This document shows positions 10,825 to 23,309 of a stretch of 64,000 nt of DNA, in pieces. The position numbers and the translations under genes were made by a program. Within the stretch, counting starts at the first letter, position 1, and each line of letters starts with the position of its first letter. Under the pieces are notes generated by a model that was not told where the DNA came from, searched no databases, and saw only the letters and a list, made by a program, of their open reading frames with translations. Origin of the DNA: Harmothoe impar (Eukaryota; Annelida; Polychaeta; Phyllodocida; Polynoidae); NCBI GenBank assembly GCA_947462335.1, contig OX381707.1, positions 84,530,610 to 84,594,609 on the forward strand, read 5' to 3'.

Positions 10825-13001
10825 TACCGGGTATGGACTGGGTCAACTGAGGCTGGCCTATCTTGCACTGACCACTCCCACTAGCGTTTCCACTTCAAGG
10901 TACGCAGAATCAGGTCTGCCACTCTAGGGTCAACTGGGCGTGATCAATTGCAGGGGCAGGGTCGAACAGTAGCGCCAGTGGTGGTAGGCTGAGGTATACA
11001 ATGACCCTTTAAAGGGTTAATGGGAAAATGCCCATTTAATGACAAGAGATTCCAGAAACATTCTTGAAATCTTGATTCATGACACAATAATAGCACAAGT
11101 TCAACTTGAGATTCTGTTAGCAGGGGAGGCATCACTCACCAGATGCTCCCAGCCTACCAGTCAGATATTCAGCAGCAAAAGTCCAGCAAATCCCAGTCTT
11201 TACTATTCCTCCCTCTCCTACTGAGATCACAGACTATAAACCACTTGGCAGCACTTACCCACCACTTACCACCAGTTGCAAAATGGGTCCAGGCAAGGTG
11301 GTTATGGCAAGAAAGGACAGTGGAGTAGAATACAAAAGGACTAAAGTAGATGCCATTTGGCAGAGAATTTACATTGAGTTGTAGTTCCGTTGGCTGCCAC
11401 AGGGGGTGCTACCTAAAGGATGCACTCTCTGAGGATGCTCTTTATCCTTCATTCCACAACTGGAAGAAAATAGAATAGCTTCCCATCTGCGATAATCTTG
11501 CTCATACTGCAACCATGTTATGTTTTTAATTGGATAAGAAACCAATAGCAAAATTTGTGGCCTATCATTTGTGTTTGAAAGTCACTGTGTACAATCACAA
11601 TTATGCTATAAACTCAGATAGTTGTACTCTGGAGTCAATATCTATCCCTGAGAGATCCAGTTATCTCAAAATGATAACTTCCAAGCATCCATACCACAGT
11701 ACGGGGCGGGGGGTCTTGTAGCAGCCATTCCGGCTCCCCCTGGTGAGAACCAACACACCTAAATGAGCATCCACCTCCCTGATGTGTGAGACAACCTTGG
11801 CTGCTAACTCTGCCACTTATGGCAACCCCTGACACTTTTATGATAACAATGGGACTGAATATCACACCCATGTGGCATGCAACATGGACAGTGTAGCATT
11901 GTCTATGTAGCTTTTCAGTAGAACTGAGTTTGCACTGTCTCTAAAAACACTGACAAATACGAAAATAAAATTGCAGAACCTCTTTTTAGAAAAAACTCAT
12001 TTATCTGACTGAGTAAATTGAGGATAATGGGAAGGTGGTACTGAGCTGTAATAATTAAATGTATTACATGAGATATTATGTCTGTGACATCTTCTTCATT
12101 GTAAAATCTTCAACTGGCAATAAGGAAGCTTTTAAGTGGAGGATACCCAGACAGATTTCAGAGCAATAGTATATTAGTGGAAGAGCTGAGTGGAATAATA
12201 TAAAGCAGAGTAGGGTACAGCTAGTCTAAGAATGGAGAGTTGAGTGTGGTGTAACAGACTACAGGCATGCCCCCTAGTGTCTTTGTACAGAACTAGCAGT
12301 AGGTTGGTTCAGACAGTGAGTGGAGGAGATCGGTCAGAGGCAAACTTCAACAACCCCTCATGATTCCCCTGTCACAGCGCCTGCAGTACTGCATCCATCT
12401 TAACATGACCAGTGTCACAGCCAAGAGGGCAGAGAGAATTGGAGGAAATAGAGGCAAGCTTTAGATGATTTTCACATAAATTATGTTTACATTTTATAAT
12501 AGATTGTAGAGCCTTTTCAACTCCTCCGCACAGCTATTTAGCATCTGATTTGTTTCATTGATGAAGAAAGAAAGCATATAGGAGGATCTGCATATTGAGG
12601 AGAAAAATAATAAAAATAAAGCTTGATGATAGACAGATGGTGAAAAACCTTCTCCAAATCAGCTCCTTAGTCTTACTTTATTTTGAGATGTAAATATATA
12701 TCTTTGCAGAATTTACATCATATTGTTAGTATACTGTGACATATTTTAGTTATACTGCAGCATGTAGTAAATCTCTGCTTAATAAACAGGGGAATTGACA
12801 AATGACAACTGTTATATTTACATTATTTATGGTCATGCTCTGCTTAATTATTTGTCAAGGGTTTATTTGGTTCAAAATGTGTTGAGATACAAGAGTATGG
12901 CAGTCAGACAGTTCTTTTCTCATTTAAGATATAACACCGACCTTACGCTGAAACCTTCTACCAGTCTCTATCGTCTAGTCATTTGCCAAAACACTCACAC
13001 A
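10825..13001. other. Non-coding interval
   Basis: No recognised gene. A degraded tail of the hairpin repeat family (CCCTTTAAAGGGTTAA) is near 11005. Confidence 0.35.
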
Positions 13002-13200
13002 AATTAGAATCACAATGGCTGAAAATATTGGTGCCAATCAGTGAGTAATTTCCTGAGCGCTGCGCCATTCAGTGCCAGACGACAACTTCCACAGCCTCAT
13101 CTTCACATGGAATGACTTCCTGTATTGATGCATTGTGGGAGGGTAATTTCCTGTAATGGCAGCCCAGATGGCGGCCATCTTGATTTGACCTGACTGCTCC
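13002..13200 (-). repeat. Right member of the ~200 bp inverted repeat pair
   Basis: Reverse complement of 6752-6951, including the YY1-like GATGGCGGCCATCTTG and the GTTGTCGTCTGG segment. See the left member for interpretation. Confidence 0.75.
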
Positions 13201-13330
13201 AAGTGTTACATTAGGATTCACCGATGAATGCAGAGTTATCCCTTTGGATTAATACAGATCTACAAAAAATATGAAAGGCTCACACCACAGGATACACTTT
13301 AATCAGCCTACCTAATGATATCCATTGCAG

Positions 13331-13416
13331 ATAATGAGAAAAAGACCTGCACCATGCTTTATGGCAGCATTAAACCGGTTCGTCCAGACACTTATACCGG
13401 AATGAATTTGCTTGAG
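13331..13416 (+). CDS. Possible orphan coding exon
   Basis: An 86 bp segment lies between a good acceptor (TATCCATTGCAG at 13319-13330) and a donor (GAG|GTAATA at 13417). One frame is open throughout and ends in phase 0, reading NEKKTCTMLYGS then KPVRPDTYTGMNLLE. The composition looks protein-like, but I recognise no family and could not find partner exons. It may be a real exon of a gene spread over the neighbouring non-coding DNA, or chance. Confidence 0.3.
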
Positions 13417-16287
13417 GTAATATACATGGCGAAGGTTTATGAAAATTTAGAGATAGTGGAAGGTGATCTACTATAATTTCCTTGTGGAAAGTATGAGCCT
13501 CCCTGTCTAGTCAAAGGTTTTTGTATTACTACCCACATACATGTTGTACTTGGGAGCTACTTTGGAATTCTAAATTGCTAATTTATATTGTTCCCTACTA
13601 CTGTCCTCCCTGCTCACCTCGGGTCTCGCGACAGATTGACAAACTCCATGATTTATACTCACATATCATAAATCAGGTCTTTCATGTATAAATGGAAAGG
13701 TTCGTGAAAGGTTGGGTTCTAAGCCTCTGCTCTGAGAGAGGACATGTTCTCCTCCATCATTTAATGAATTGAAGACACATATTTCTTAGACCTTAAAATT
13801 GAAACTCTGCAATGCAGCATTCAAGAATGATACAAACAAAGGGCCGCTGTGAGTCAACTGACTGGGCTGCATTGATGCATCATAATGGCAATGTTGGCTC
13901 TTAGTGACACACCATCCTTAAAGGGTAATGAGTGAATGAGAAGCAGACTCCGTCATTCATAAGACTCCCTGCTCATATAAAGTCTGCTTAGAGCTGCAGA
14001 CCCTGAGGCTATAACAACAGACACATTAGGTCTGCGATCGTACACATTCTGCTCAGCTCTAGGAAGAATAAATCAGACACAGCGAGGTGTAACATCCACA
14101 TATACTAATCAGTGCTGCTCCTGGTGGCGGCTTTGTGAACTAATCCTGCCCATCTCTACCTGGCTGTTCAGCCTGTTAGGTTGTTATCATAAAACATGGC
14201 ACCTTATGGGCCCCTTTAAACTGCTGCCAAATGTGCTGCTCTGAATTGTTAGAAAAGTTATGAGAAAAACAATGATCATCAACTAGTTTGGTCGTACATC
14301 TGAAATAGGAAATCATATTTCTTGATGTGATCAATGATTAATAGTAAAACTGTGCACCTGAAGTCAGATTCTGTCTTCTAGAGTGTTCATGTTAGGCATA
14401 ATAGATCATGAAATCTCAGTGGTATGCAAGAAGTTGACTTAAAAATGTTGTTTCAGCCAAAGTTAACTGTTTGGCCGAATGGTCCATGCTCAATGTGCCC
14501 ACTTTTGTAGAAAAGGCACAGACTGTTTCCCTCCAGGCCTACATCAATGCAGACCATTTGTTAAAGGACCATTTGTAGCTTTTACAAGGCCACCCATCGG
14601 AAACCCACTCCCACTTACTTCCACCCTAGCAGCCATGCTGAAAGTAGTCCCCAGATAAGGATGTATCCCTCCACTGATGAGAGGGGTAGGTGAGTGAGGT
14701 GGTCAAGTGGCCAGAGTGACTCTTCTTGGAGAGAGCAGGGCCTGGGGTGTAGTTCTTAGGATTGACACGGGTGGCACCACTGGTCTCCAATCTGCTCCAT
14801 GTAGCCTTGGGACCCTCCAGGCTTTAACTCCCTGAAAGGGATGACTCAGCAAGTCTGCCCATCAGAGATTGCATACCATTCATACTAAAGTCTATGTGTG
14901 GTACCACAGCTACATGTCTGGTCTGCACAGCCAGACGATACCACTGTGAAGTGGCATATTTAATACACCCGGCTAAAAATCTGATCTGCATAACTCTGAC
15001 ACCACTAAAGTGTACTTTTTTAATCAAAGATTTAAATTACAAACACTAATTAGCTTGCCACCGTAACTAATTAGTCAAGGAGGTAAAATGCTAGAACCAA
15101 TTAGACTTCCCTTCATTAGTGACTGCCTCATTAACATTAGCAAAGATATAAGTTATAGTGAATAATAAGAAAGTGTAAGAATGAGGAAGTAGTAAGCCTA
15201 TTACAAACGGTTCACATTCTGTGTAGGAGTTGAATTCAGAACAAGAAGCGATTAAATGGTAGTTTTACTCATTATGGATAATGGTCTTGAACGTAAATTT
15301 GATTTGTCATTTAGGTAGACCTTCATAGTTGTTTTTCCCCCGAGTTGTGTCAAAACGTCTGACAGATGCAGCCAGATTTCTTTGAAAACATCAGTAGAAT
15401 CTAATATGGATAGTGTTGGCTCTGTTAATCTGGTGTGGCTTCAACAAGATCACAAACTGTGCCACTCTTGATGTGATTCACTTTGGGTTCTAATCTCACA
15501 AGTCTTTGATGTCACCTTGAAGCAAGTATGAAACCATTTTCCTCGAAGAGTTAAGATAACATCCTAAAAAATAACCATATGAAAATAATGTGTTTGAGAG
15601 AGGATTTTCTCCTCACATTAACCAAGGTAGATACAGAACATATTAAAGGCTGTTCCGAAATGATGGGAAAAAACAGGACATCAGAGCAAATGCACTTAGT
15701 AACTTGTGGGAGGCACTTTGTTTTTGCTCACCAATCACAATCATAGTCTGAAATTGATATTATCTACATTCCCTGTACACTCCACACAGTACCTCCTAGT
15801 GTCAGCACCTTTTTAACATTGAAACATTGCTATATTCAACGATCAGCACTTTTGGGAAGTGTGCCAAGCCTTTCTGAAATAAGCAGTTATCATGGTAGAG
15901 GAGATATTTGTAATCCCAGATCGCAAATCAGTGTCAGTAACTATAAAGGACAAGACCACACTATCACTGCTGCTGCCAAATGCTGCTAGAGTCCCCTTCT
16001 CTAACATTGCTATTGCCCTTATGATATATCGTACTAAATCCCTACACTACTAGTGATTCTATGGTAAATAGCTGTTTCTGAGCTAGTTCTTATAACAGCA
16101 CTATTGAGGTTCGTCTTGATTCCATCAAGGAGTCAATATACCATGAGAACTCTGGCTTTATAGTTTATTTCACATGATTAACCCTTATCAAGCGATGGAG
16201 TTGTCCATACTAGTGTACCCTTAGCCATGTCAAGCATGTAATTGAGGTCCTCAGTGCCACAAAGGCAGGTTCAGGCACAACCCATTA

Positions 16288-16306
16288 GAGTAGGGGGGGG
16301 GGGGGG
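16288..16306. repeat. Poly(G) tract
   Basis: A run of guanines preceded by AGTA and followed by CACC; a low-complexity site prone to length variation. Confidence 0.85.
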
Positions 16307-19300
16307 CACCACTGATAACTTCTGGCCAGCTCTCAGAGACAAGGTTGTTCCTAGCTGTGCTTACTGAACCCTCTACCCAGAGCCCTTATTCAACAGAAGG
16401 GAGGGATGTGTTTCCCTGTCATGTGTGGTTTTGCTCATACATATCAGCAAACGTAGTGTAAGACACCACTCACTAGAGTGTGGAGAACACCACTGATAAG
16501 GGAGCTCAAGTTCAATTGTGGGTGGTATGGTTTCTTGAGGTTGTTGGGACCGTACAAAACACATCACACAAAACAACCCTCACAACTGTTTGTTTAAGGT
16601 ATTGCATTTTCCACCTACACAATTTCTCAATCCCATTACCTTCACCACTCTCCTTCCATCCCTTCAGGTTTCTGGCCAGGATTCCATTCTAAAAACTTTA
16701 TGTATGAATCCACTATAACGTGTTCACATACAATTTTACCTTTTGGAGAATATATTTGCACAGTAAAAGTGTATGTCTGTATTTAAATGTATCCCACAAA
16801 GTACAGATGTTTGTAAGCGGTTTTACCAGTTTTGTCTTAAATCAACACATCAAAGAATTTCTCCTTGCAAGCTTACAAGATTATATAGTATGCTCAAATG
16901 AATACGTAATCAGGCCCTCAGCCTTCTTGTACAAGTCTGTAGTATGTGAGCAATAATCATGCATCGGGGTATTGGTATATATTCACCACCCTAGTTCTTA
17001 TTGTACTCACCAGGTGGCGCGTGTCACCACCTGGCCGCTGTTTGTGTATGCTACTCATTGTCGTCTCGAAGCTCGCCATGTGTAGTAGAACACATGGTCT
17101 AATACTCATAACTAATAACCATTACTTACCTACTGTGCAAGATGCATTGCTTAGATTACTTCATGACTGCCATGGACTAGAGCTCTCCTGTACCTCACAT
17201 TAACATACCTGTACTTGACGCCCCCCTGGTACTTGGATGCTCTTCCTGCATGTTCTTGTCACTCCTTGTCAGTTTGTGTCTTTCATCATGTTAGTTGTGT
17301 GCAAACATGACTTGTGGCCTCCCGGGTGGTTTGTCATGAATACCCTGACCTTCTACACTTCCCTCCACATAACACTGTAATATATGCACTCATCAACACC
17401 TATCTGACAGCCCTTTAAGGGCTGCATAAGTAAATGGCTAGTGTGAAGGGTATGCATGATGCAGTAATATAGCTCTGACAAGTTACTCCCTAAGGGTGCA
17501 GCGAGAGTAACCCAGCATACAACCCGCTCTTACTGTCCACAAATACATGACCAGAATATGACTTTGACCTCTGAAGTTTGAATAACTTCACAACCAGATG
17601 TGGTTACAAAGTGAAGTATGGAATGTCCTTCTGCTACTAACTTGGACATAATATTCAACAAAATACATTTAGAATACAGAATACAAACACAGTAAAATAA
17701 AAAAAGATAGTGTATTGCTGAAAGAAAGGACAGGGTCTCTAATAAGTGCGGGTCTTCTTTAAGTTCATGTTTAAATGAAGGTATTGAAATGAACACTTAG
17801 GCCATTTCTGGTTTTGGAAATGCAAAGGTCTTATATAAGTACAGGCACACTTATTCAAGCCACTATGTGACATAAATTTGCTAAGCAAGTTCTAATGCTT
17901 TAATTGGTCCTCAGATATGTAATAGTCCCACAGCCTTACAGCTATAAGGGATGCCTGCCCCTACACAGCCAACACTGCAGCTTCCATTCTAGTTCTCAGC
18001 ACTGTCAGAAGCCACTGAAGGAGGACAATTAGATTAACTGTTGCTCTTACTACTAGTATAAGTCGCACAACACATTAAGGTGCAGGATGTAAGTGGAGGA
18101 CTCACTCTTTGGAGGTCATCTTGGCATCCTAAATGGAAGTAAATCTACAGTATGTATAATGGGGTGTCTGATTACAGTAAGACTTAATCTGTTAAGGATG
18201 GTTTATCCCCCAGGTCATTTGGTCATCAGCAAATAAATAGAGGAAATGAAAGCACCCTCATCACATGACTCAATTTAGTTATAGCCTAGTGATAAGAACT
18301 AACTTTTTGGGGTGGCCTTACCTTTTTCAGTTATTCATGGATAGAAAGATTATCTCATAGCTGAATGAATTTCTTACATAGCCTACTGAAGAGCTCGTTG
18401 ACAGATTGTCTTCGAGCAGTTGTGTCCTTTATGCAGTTGTGTTCTTTAACAAAAATATGCCTGTAAGTGCATGCAGAGAGAAAAATGCTAAAAATATAAG
18501 TTTAAATGAGTATATTCAGCATAGCTGGTAACATATGTACCACCAACATTTGTTTGGGTTAGGGTTGTGCATAGATAGTAATCCTGTAGTTCCTTTTTTT
18601 CTACCCTGATAGTCCCCTGACACTCCCCCACTCCCTCAACTCACACCTTTAGTACTTCTGCCTATCCGGTGCCTTAACAAGAAAAGCTGCACTAGTAGAA
18701 CAAGTAAAATGATAGTACCTAATGATACAATGCTGCTAGCAAAAGATTCAGCAACTTTTATGCTGACTTTTCTGTCCTTAGTACAAATAACAACTTGGAC
18801 AAACAAAACAAGGAGGACTAACAAGTCCTAGATAGATGTAATATGTGAGCTTCATCCCATACACTAACAAGGCGCAGAGCTTTGTAACTCTAGTTGGGGA
18901 AGTGTAGCCTGCAGCAGGCAGCACAGGTGGTGCTGGGTAACACCCATGTACGTATGGCATAGTACAATGGAGTAAATAGACAACAGTCCACACGTTTTTG
19001 TCTCTTCACCAGGTTATTTCATGAGTTTAATGCTGCCCGCATTCCAGAAGGCCATTTGGGACAGGTTGGGGTATAGGATAGAAATTCCACATGCAACACT
19101 TGATTTTAAGTGTACTTTGTCATTTGATATAATTTTCATTTCTTACTAAGGTCAATGACCTCCCTGGCCTTAGATGAATTCTGTGAACATATTTTATTTT
19201 GCACTGTACATATTTTTGCAAACATTCCTACAGAAACACTATTACTAATGTCTTTCTGCAGGCATGACAAATTTATCATCAAGGATAGACAAGTGTTCAG

Positions 19301-20373
19301 GTATGTGGCCCTTAAAGGTGAACAGGAATTTCCCTGAACCCTGCAGCTCTAATGGCTACTGGCATCCCTCCAATACAAGAGATAAGACAATAATGCATCT
19401 AACAGATGGAGTTCTATGATGAAGGTCTGGTGGGTGTCAACTGGTGAATGACTCGAGTAATGGTAGATGAACAGGATCAGGGAATCGGTGAAATGGGATT
19501 GTTGACAGGCTAGAGGCACACTAACAGTTTTTCTACTCTAAGTGCTGTACAAACTGAGCCTGGAATTCTTATAAATATCAAACTTCTTAGTGCTGGAATA
19601 TTATATCTTGCAGACCTTGCGGGAATGTCTCAACCAGGTAGATTATGCTTGAATGCAGCCCTGGCTTGCATCATGATGACCATCGCCGCCAATGAAGGCT
19701 TAGGTTCATGCATTCATTAACTACCTGTAATTCTAAATGAGCACCATTTGTGCCATAGCTTTTGTAAGAATCAGTCCAGTAAACAGCACTCAGTTAAAAA
19801 AGGTTGTAAGTAGACTTTTCAACATCAGTCATTCTTAGAAGCATGTTAACTAGAGCTCAACTTCAGAGATCTCGAGAATTTGTATCATAGGGAAAAGAAC
19901 TGGGAGCTTCTACCTAGCGGCTGTAACAAGAACTGAATCTCTAAGGAAATTCCCTCTTGTAGTTTGGTCACAATGGTTTGTATCAGACAGGTCATCTGTG
20001 TTAATCCATCCCCCCTCTCCTATCTAGGCTGACAAAGTACTTAAGACCACCAATATCTGGTGCACTTAACTACCTGTGTACCATTATACATATTTAAAGG
20101 AAACTCATCTCTCTGTTCATTGTGCCACATCTGTATTCAGGGTGCAGGTGGTAGAACGCATCATAGAAACTGGGCATTGTTACACTCACAAGACTGGAAT
20201 ATAAACCCAGAATACACTGACCATTAAGACGTTTGCACAAAGGAAATGCCACTGAATGAAAAGACAACCTATCGCTTTGGATATGATGGGTTCATTCAGT
20301 CCCATGGTGGGTGAATCCCTCAAGTAGTGCAGGGGAACAGATTTTAGCACATTGTGCCAATTTGTAACGTCAT

Positions 20374-20397
20374 ATGAATGAATGAATGAATGAATGA
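20374..20397. repeat. GAAT tetranucleotide repeat
   Basis: About six GAAT units in tandem. Confidence 0.85.
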
Positions 20398-21173
20398 GGC
20401 TACTTCGTCATCAGACTCCATCAGTCTTCTTAGAGTTGTTTATGTCTCTCATTGTTACAACAACTCTGCATTCCATTATACTCTTTACAAAGAGTGTTAC
20501 TCCCTGGGATCCACTCTTAAAGCAGACGAAAACTTTGTGTCCAGTTCAATAGTGTTAAATTTGGATTGATCTCCAATGGGTCTGACTCCAATCCGTTTTC
20601 TGTAAGATGCTCAGTGATTAAAGATACTAAGTTGACCACGGCAGAGGGTCCTGAATTGGACTCAACATAGAAGCAAAGTCTACTGTCTGACAAGTACAGT
20701 GAATAAGGAAGGATAGGAGGGGGTAGAATAAGGTGGCTGGTATTGGGTGTCAACTGCATGAAACTACAGCCCCACAACGAAGGTTTTAGGGTACTGGGTC
20801 CCAAGCCAGTATTAGCATCAATCCTTGTTAAATGCTTTGGTCCTTGATGCGGAGAGGATGCAGCAAGATGGTAGGATTGCATGTTTTTACTGTCTTCAAG
20901 TCATTTTCATGAACTTAAACTTCTCCAAATATCATTTATTCCTCAATTCTGAGATAATCACATTCCACTTCTTTTTTAACTCAAACACTTTTCTCATCCC
21001 AGTTTTCTATGAGAGAGAAACCTCAGCTCTAACAGAATGAGCAGCTCTCCATTCTACACTGAGCTACACTAATTCTGCCCGATCGAAGTATTTCCTAGAG
21101 ATGCATGGCCACTACCTTTGTTGATGTCATAGTACAGATATAAGAGACGCCTCCCATACCTTCAAGGATTAAC

Positions 21174-21245
21174 AAGAAAAATGTGGCTTTGACCACGGTC
21201 GGGTTTGCTTGCTAACCCGACCGTGGTCAAAACCCCATTTTTCTT
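21174..21245. repeat. 72 bp near-perfect palindrome
   Basis: Arms of about 32 bp (from AAGAAAAATG through GACCACGGTCGGGTT) are inverted around an 8 nt loop TGCTTGCT. A partial relative, GACCACGGTCGGGGTTGC, occurs at about 21693. It is either a small transposon remnant or a strong hairpin or cruciform. Confidence 0.8.
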
Positions 21246-22633
21246 GCATCCGCCAACTGGCAGCATAATTTCCTGATGTGATTGTATCATATTACGATGA
21301 ATAATCAATTAATATGCACACAGATGCTCAATTTAAACATTTTATTACTATTTTTCCCCCTTGTCCCCTACTAGTTCGGTACCCAACCCCACTGCCCAAT
21401 CGAACTCATATAGGCCCTGCCGTAAAAACTCCCGTAAAGCCTCGGCTAGATCAGATCGCTGGTGCTGCTTATAGATTTGGCCCAAAGTCGGGGCCGGCTA
21501 ATAGGAATACACACAGTTTTTTTGTAGGCCTACCCCTCTGCTGACTGACGATCCTAAGCCAAAAATGGGGAGATAAAAGGGGGACAGAGGGAGGGGTGGG
21601 GTACGTTTTTTGTGGGAGGTGCCAATAATGGCTCAATTATTATATAGGCCTAGCCTACTAGGCATATACCCGGTGCACAATATATAAAATATAGACCACG
21701 GTCGGGGTTGCTGGCAACCCAACCATGCGCAAAATGTAGGCCTATCATTCTTTATAGGCCCAGCGCCCCAATTATATAAAGCTGAGTACCTGTCCCGACT
21801 GCACTCTGACTGTTACTGCACGTGCAGTAAGATCTGCGGGTTTAACGAGGGAAGCGTGGGAAACGGTACGGGTAGGCCTACCCTACTGCGTCCCCCTGCT
21901 CTAGATAGCCCTTGGTGACATCACCATAGTTACGCGCGTCCTCTGCCAACAACATGATTACGCTTGTTTAGGAGAACTTACGCGCACTTTGATCGGCCCA
22001 CCAGCAATCATCTCAACAGGTTATTCTAACATATTTACACATTTATATTACTGTATTATTTTCTTGTCAATCAAGGACTAGCGTTGGTCAACTCAAATAC
22101 ATGTATTACCTATTACCACAAGCGGCCCTGTTGTGGGCCTACCTACGTTTACGGTGTGATGGCAAGTTACTAGATTCCAGAAAATAATTTCCGCAGTAGG
22201 TCTACGTCCCCGGGCCGAGCTAAGCCATCTAGAAATCTATTTTAGGACCAACTTGCTAAAATCAGTCTACTTTGCTACACAAAATATTATTTATTTTCAT
22301 TGTTATAATCCGCCCTGTGACGTCACAGTGCCCCAAGTGCCCCGTGGTGGCGCCCAGGGAAAACAAAAACATTAATAGGGTTTGCTGGCAGCACCGGTCA
22401 CTACGTTCCCAGGCCACTTCGCAGCAGGCAAACCCGAAAAAAACTGAGCCTATGGTATAAGATTGGCAGCTCACTCCTTCCTTTCCCCCTTAGACCCATG
22501 GTATTCAGCCTAAACTGCAGTGAGCAGCGCAACCGCCCTGAATACACAGTCTAGGTATGGTGAGTCTAGGGACAGATTAGGACCAAACTAAGCTCCCAGT
22601 CTAAGCTGGGTCATTGGCATGCACCAATGCAGA
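21246..22633. other. Non-coding, TAGGCCTA-rich
   Basis: No gene is visible. The palindromic word TAGGCCTA and close variants recur between about 21410 and 22140, at a density not seen elsewhere in the window. The last part (22607-22633) is a fragment of the hairpin repeat family, GCATGCACCAATGCAG, interrupted by the LINE poly(A) end. Confidence 0.4.
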
Positions 22634-23309
22634 CTTTTTTTGAGTATGAGAAGATGTAAATACACCGTTCCCGTTTATTTATCCTGGCAACATAAAGAAC
22701 TTATACAGCTCGAAAATATATATCACCAGCAATTTAAACATATACACTCAATTGATCTATTATAATCCTTTACAGGAGATATCGTAATAATAGAGTTAAT
22801 TTTATATAACATAATACTTTATCTAACAAACAAATACCAATGCAACATAGTGAGTCTCGTGTACTCTTCTAACTAATACATCCTAGAAATATACTTTCCG
22901 AGACGCATCCCTGCTACATGAAGCAAATATAAAATCTCAATACACATATCCTTTTTTCCAATGCCTCATGTGTTTTAAAAGTCACTTTAGCAATTAGCTG
23001 ATGGAGTGGGATATCAGGAGTTGGGCACAACCCTGTATCAATGTCTAATTTATAATTACCCTTATAATAACATTTTATGTATACGTACATGATTAAACTT
23101 CAATTAATAACTTTAATTGAATAACACTGTAACCCATTCGTACCGGTAGTTTTTAATTAATGAAACCATTAAGTTCTTGTTACTATAACATCCATTAAGT
23201 CAGACAGTAGCGTTGAATAAGACTCCTTACATGTAATTTGTCCTACCCAGCCATCTTTTTCTGTCTAACTTAAAGTTTTCATATGGCTTTAAGTTTCGAA
23301 CAATTGGAC

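Larger units (their letters stand above)
13417..21173. other. Long non-coding interval with degraded repeats
   Basis: No supported gene over nearly 8 kb. Degraded hairpin-family copies lie near 13812-13932 (AATGCAGCATTC..TGGGCTGCATTGATGCATCAT..CCTTAAAGGGTAAT), 17411-17510 and 19650-19700. A poly(G) run is at 16288-16306 and a GAAT tetranucleotide run at about 20374-20397. Reading frames of 60-121 codons here have no recognisable domains. Confidence 0.35.

Noticed and set aside
20517..20882. 121-codon minus-strand frame
   Set aside because: No family or composition signal; likely chance.
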